From positions 20,265 to 84,264 of the forward strand of contig JAJBUA010000031.1 of the NCBI GenBank assembly GCA_020860565.1: 64,000 bases of DNA, in the 5' to 3' direction. Below, one piece after another: positions 62,445-64,000 of this stretch; position 1 is the stretch's first letter; each line of letters opens with the position of its first letter. Under the pieces are notes generated by a model. The model did not search any database, was not told where the DNA came from, and was given only the letters and a program-made list of their open reading frames with translations. This stretch comes from Clostridiales bacterium. GTDB taxonomy: Bacteria; Bacillota; Clostridia; Lachnospirales; Lachnospiraceae. Made by a program: the position numbers and the translations under genes.

Positions 62445-63506
62445 ATGCAGCTTTATCCGGCGATTGATATGAAAGGCGGCAAATGTGTCCGCTTAAAGCA
62501 GGGGTCTTTTCAGCAGGTGACCGTTTATGCGGATGAACCGGCTGAGATGGCGAAGCTCTGGGTGATGCAGGGAGCCTCTTATCTGCATCTTGTGGATCTG
62601 GATGGTGCGCTGGCGGGGCATTCGGTGAATGAGGCGGCGATCCGTGCCATCGTCGATGCCGTAGATGTGCCGGTCGAACTGGGCGGCGGAATCCGCAGTG
62701 CTGAGACGGTAGAATATCTTTTAAATCTGGGAGTCGCCCGCTGTATCATCGGGACCAAAGCGGTCGAGCAGCCGGAGTTTATCCGCGAACTGGTGGAGCG
62801 TTTTGGCGCCGAGCGGATCGTGGTCGGTGTGGATGCGAAAGATGGAATGGTTGCAGTAGAGGGCTGGGAAAAGCTGAGCAGTATCAGCGCGATTGACCTT
62901 TGCAGCAGGATGAAGGAATACGGCGTGCGTCACATCGTCTATACGGACATTTCCCGTGACGGGATGCTTACCGGACCGAACGTAGAAGCGACCAGACAGC
63001 TCACAGAAGCAACGGGACTTGACATTATCGCCTCCGGCGGCGTCTCCGGGATGAAAGATCTGGAACACTTAAATGCAAACGGCATCAAAGGAGCGATTAT
63101 CGGCAAAGCCCTGTACGAAAACCGGATCTTCCTGCCGGAAGCAGTTGCGGCATTTGAAAGAGCCGGTCAGGAGTGTACCGTGTCGTGGAGTGACCTGAAA
63201 ACCGACGCTGCCGGACTGGTTCCCGTCATCGTGCAGGACTGGGAAAATGGTCAGGTGCTGATGCTGGCTTATATGAATCAGCAGGCATTTGAAGATACGG
63301 TCCGGAGCGGGAAGATGCATTATTACAGCCGCAGCCGCCAAAGCCAGTGGCTGAAAGGCGAGACCTCCGGGCATTTCCAGTATGTGAAATCATTATATCT
63401 GGATTGTGACAATGATACGCTGCTGGCAAGGGTTGAGCAGGTCGGTGTAGCGTGCCATACCGGGTCGAGAAGCTGTTTTTACCGTGGTATAAAAACGTTT
63501 TTGTGA
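62445..63506 (+). CDS. hisA: HisA-HisI fusion: ProFAR isomerase plus phosphoribosyl-AMP cyclohydrolase
   Basis: Residues 1 to about 238 are HisA: a (beta/alpha)8 barrel with [20 protein letters not shown] (catalytic Asp), [24 protein letters not shown] (second Asp) and IASGGVSG. Residues of about 250-353 are His[39 protein letters not shown], and the zinc Cys positions in LDCDND and [13 protein letters not shown]. The pyrophosphohydrolase domain (HisE) is absent. The two activities are consecutive in the pathway (cyclohydrolase, then isomerase). No hisF or hisH gene follows. Confidence 0.92.
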   Translation: MQLYPAIDMKGGKCVRLKQGSFQQVTVYADEPAEMAKLWVMQGASYLHLVDLDGALAGHSVNEAAIRAIVDAVDVPVELGGGIRSAETVEYLLNLGVARCIIGTKAVEQPEFIRELVERFGAERIVVGVDAKDGMVAVEGWEKLSSISAIDLCSRMKEYGVRHIVYTDISRDGMLTGPNVEATRQLTEATGLDIIASGGVSGMKDLEHLNANGIKGAIIGKALYENRIFLPEAVAAFERAGQECTVSWSDLKTDAAGLVPVIVQDWENGQVLMLAYMNQQAFEDTVRSGKMHYYSRSRQSQWLKGETSGHFQYVKSLYLDCDNDTLLARVEQVGVACHTGSRSCFYRGIKTFL

Positions 63507-63521
63507 CAGGAGGATGTGGTA

Positions 63522-63800
63522 TTGAAATATTATTACAGTACACTAGATAATGTTGTATTAACTTTTTCTGATATAGAAGAAAAAAATGGTTTTGACTCGA
63601 TTACAGTACGTTTTGAACGAACCAATCAAAATGGTTTTGATTTTGCTGAGGGAATTCTTCCGGAGAATCATTTCTATAAAAGTTATGGATTTTCGGAAGA
63701 TGAATTGCTGCAATTTGAAAAATATTTGATGAAAAACAGCTTCCTGATATGGGAAATCGCATTGGAAGAAGGTGCCAAAATTGCCAAAAGTCCTGCTTGA
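63522..63800 (+). CDS. Hypothetical protein paired with a DUF4160 gene
   Basis: A 92-residue product from TTG 63522, which is eight bases after CAGGAGG; GTG 63516 is in frame but too close. It begins with KYYYSTLDNVVLTFSDIEE (initiator Met assumed), has mixed alpha/beta character and no signal peptide. Base composition is visibly AT-richer than the his genes. I do not recognise a family. Its end overlaps the DUF4160 start by 20 bases, so the two are translated together, which resembles toxin-antitoxin-like pairs. Confidence 0.7.
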   Translation: MKYYYSTLDNVVLTFSDIEEKNGFDSITVRFERTNQNGFDFAEGILPENHFYKSYGFSEDELLQFEKYLMKNSFLIWEIALEEGAKIAKSPA

Positions 63801-64000
63801 TTTTATGGGGTACACATTTTATTTTTATTCCAGAGAAGATGGTGAGCCTGTTCATATACATGTATCGAGGGGAAATCCAAATGAATGTAGTGCAAAATTC
63901 TGGATTAAAAGAGATGGTATTGAATTGGAACATAATAAGGGAAATATTCCTAAAAAGGATTTAAAACGAATCCAAAAGTACATCTGTGCTAACAGAGAGA
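63781..64000 (+). CDS. DUF4160 family protein, cut by the window edge
   Basis: Starting at TTG 63781 the protein reads PKVLLDFMGYTFYFYSRED, then GEPVHIHV and AKFWIKRDGIELEHN, which is the DUF4160 pattern (family members usually begin MPxVL). It runs off the right end, so only about 73 residues are visible. AGAAGG precedes the TTG; ATG 63805 is an alternative start. DUF4160 genes often lie beside DUF2442 genes, in an arrangement suspected to be toxin-antitoxin-like; biochemical function is unknown. Confidence 0.8.
   Translation, partial: MPKVLLDFMGYTFYFYSREDGEPVHIHVSRGNPNECSAKFWIKRDGIELEHNKGNIPKKDLKRIQKYICANRE

Noticed and set aside
1-64000. CRISPR arrays, rRNA genes, insertion sequences or prophage genes
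   Set aside because: No regularly spaced direct repeats, rRNA sequence, transposase or phage structural genes were seen.

Overview
The window looks like a chromosomal segment of a spore-forming Clostridia, most likely Lachnospiraceae, with roughly balanced GC. The reasons are an alpha/beta-type small acid-soluble spore protein with a sigma-G-like promoter, a YlbJ sporulation membrane protein, PolC as replicative polymerase, RecU, the MEP isoprenoid pathway (dxr, ispG), and the Gram-positive order pyrH-frr-uppS-cdsA-dxr-rseP-ispG-polC. Most genes are on the + strand, tightly packed, often with ATGA stop/start overlaps; only a CYTH protein and ylbJ are on the - strand.

Layout. 1-3.7 kb: end of a P1-family peptidase, then a late cobalamin cluster (cobS, a degenerate cobU-like gene, cbiB, cobD). 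3.6-10.7 kb: CYTH protein (-), then the protein quality-control block tig-clpP-clpX-lon-engB. 10.8-15.7 kb: a secreted SLH-domain protein followed by a MacAB-like ABC export system whose adaptor ends in a glycine-rich repeat tail. 15.9-28.1 kb: PAP2 phosphatase, phosphopantetheinyl transferase, then the pyrH-to-polC block for nucleotide, translation, lipid-carrier and replication functions. 28.4-28.7 kb: three tRNA genes (Pro-CGG, Glu-CTC, Thr-CGT) behind a near-consensus promoter. 28.8-34.2 kb: a topoisomerase IV-like subunit pair and asd. 34.3-37.3 kb: the spore protein, a 49-codon gene, rsmD, a coiled-coil protein and ylbJ. 37.5-47.0 kb: RNA modification enzymes, including a pseudouridine synthase fused to a HAD phosphatase, plus YgiQ, an SDR, RluA-type synthase, RecU and a DUF3048 lipoprotein. 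47.2-53.8 kb: an RND efflux operon with two TolC-like paralogues. 54.2-58.5 kb: a 2-hydroxyacyl-CoA dehydratase activase/dehydratase-like pair. 58.5-63.5 kb: a partial histidine operon (hisZ-G-D-B and a hisA-hisI fusion). 63.5-64 kb: an AT-rich pair ending in a truncated DUF4160 gene.

The most unusual non-coding signal is a pair of 144-nt intergenic elements, at 28183-28326 and 53946-54089. They share a highly conserved core inside a 23-bp stem whose arms differ between copies at seven positions, yet pairing is kept at every one. The core carries further conserved helices and a possible pseudoknot. This is what a structured RNA, or a hairpin mobile element under structural selection, would look like. 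A second family of about 90-145 nt occurs three times (7641, 28747, 34632), always downstream of a terminator and upstream of a + strand gene, also with compensatory changes in its hairpins.

Protein-level oddities worth checking are a Lys in place of the Walker A Thr in Lon, the HisA-HisI fusion with hisH, hisF, hisC and hisE absent from the cluster, TolC-like proteins that appear to lack beta-barrel inserts, and a CobU-like protein without the usual P-loop Ser/Thr and guanylylation region. All identifications rest on reading motifs and family patterns; no database search was possible.
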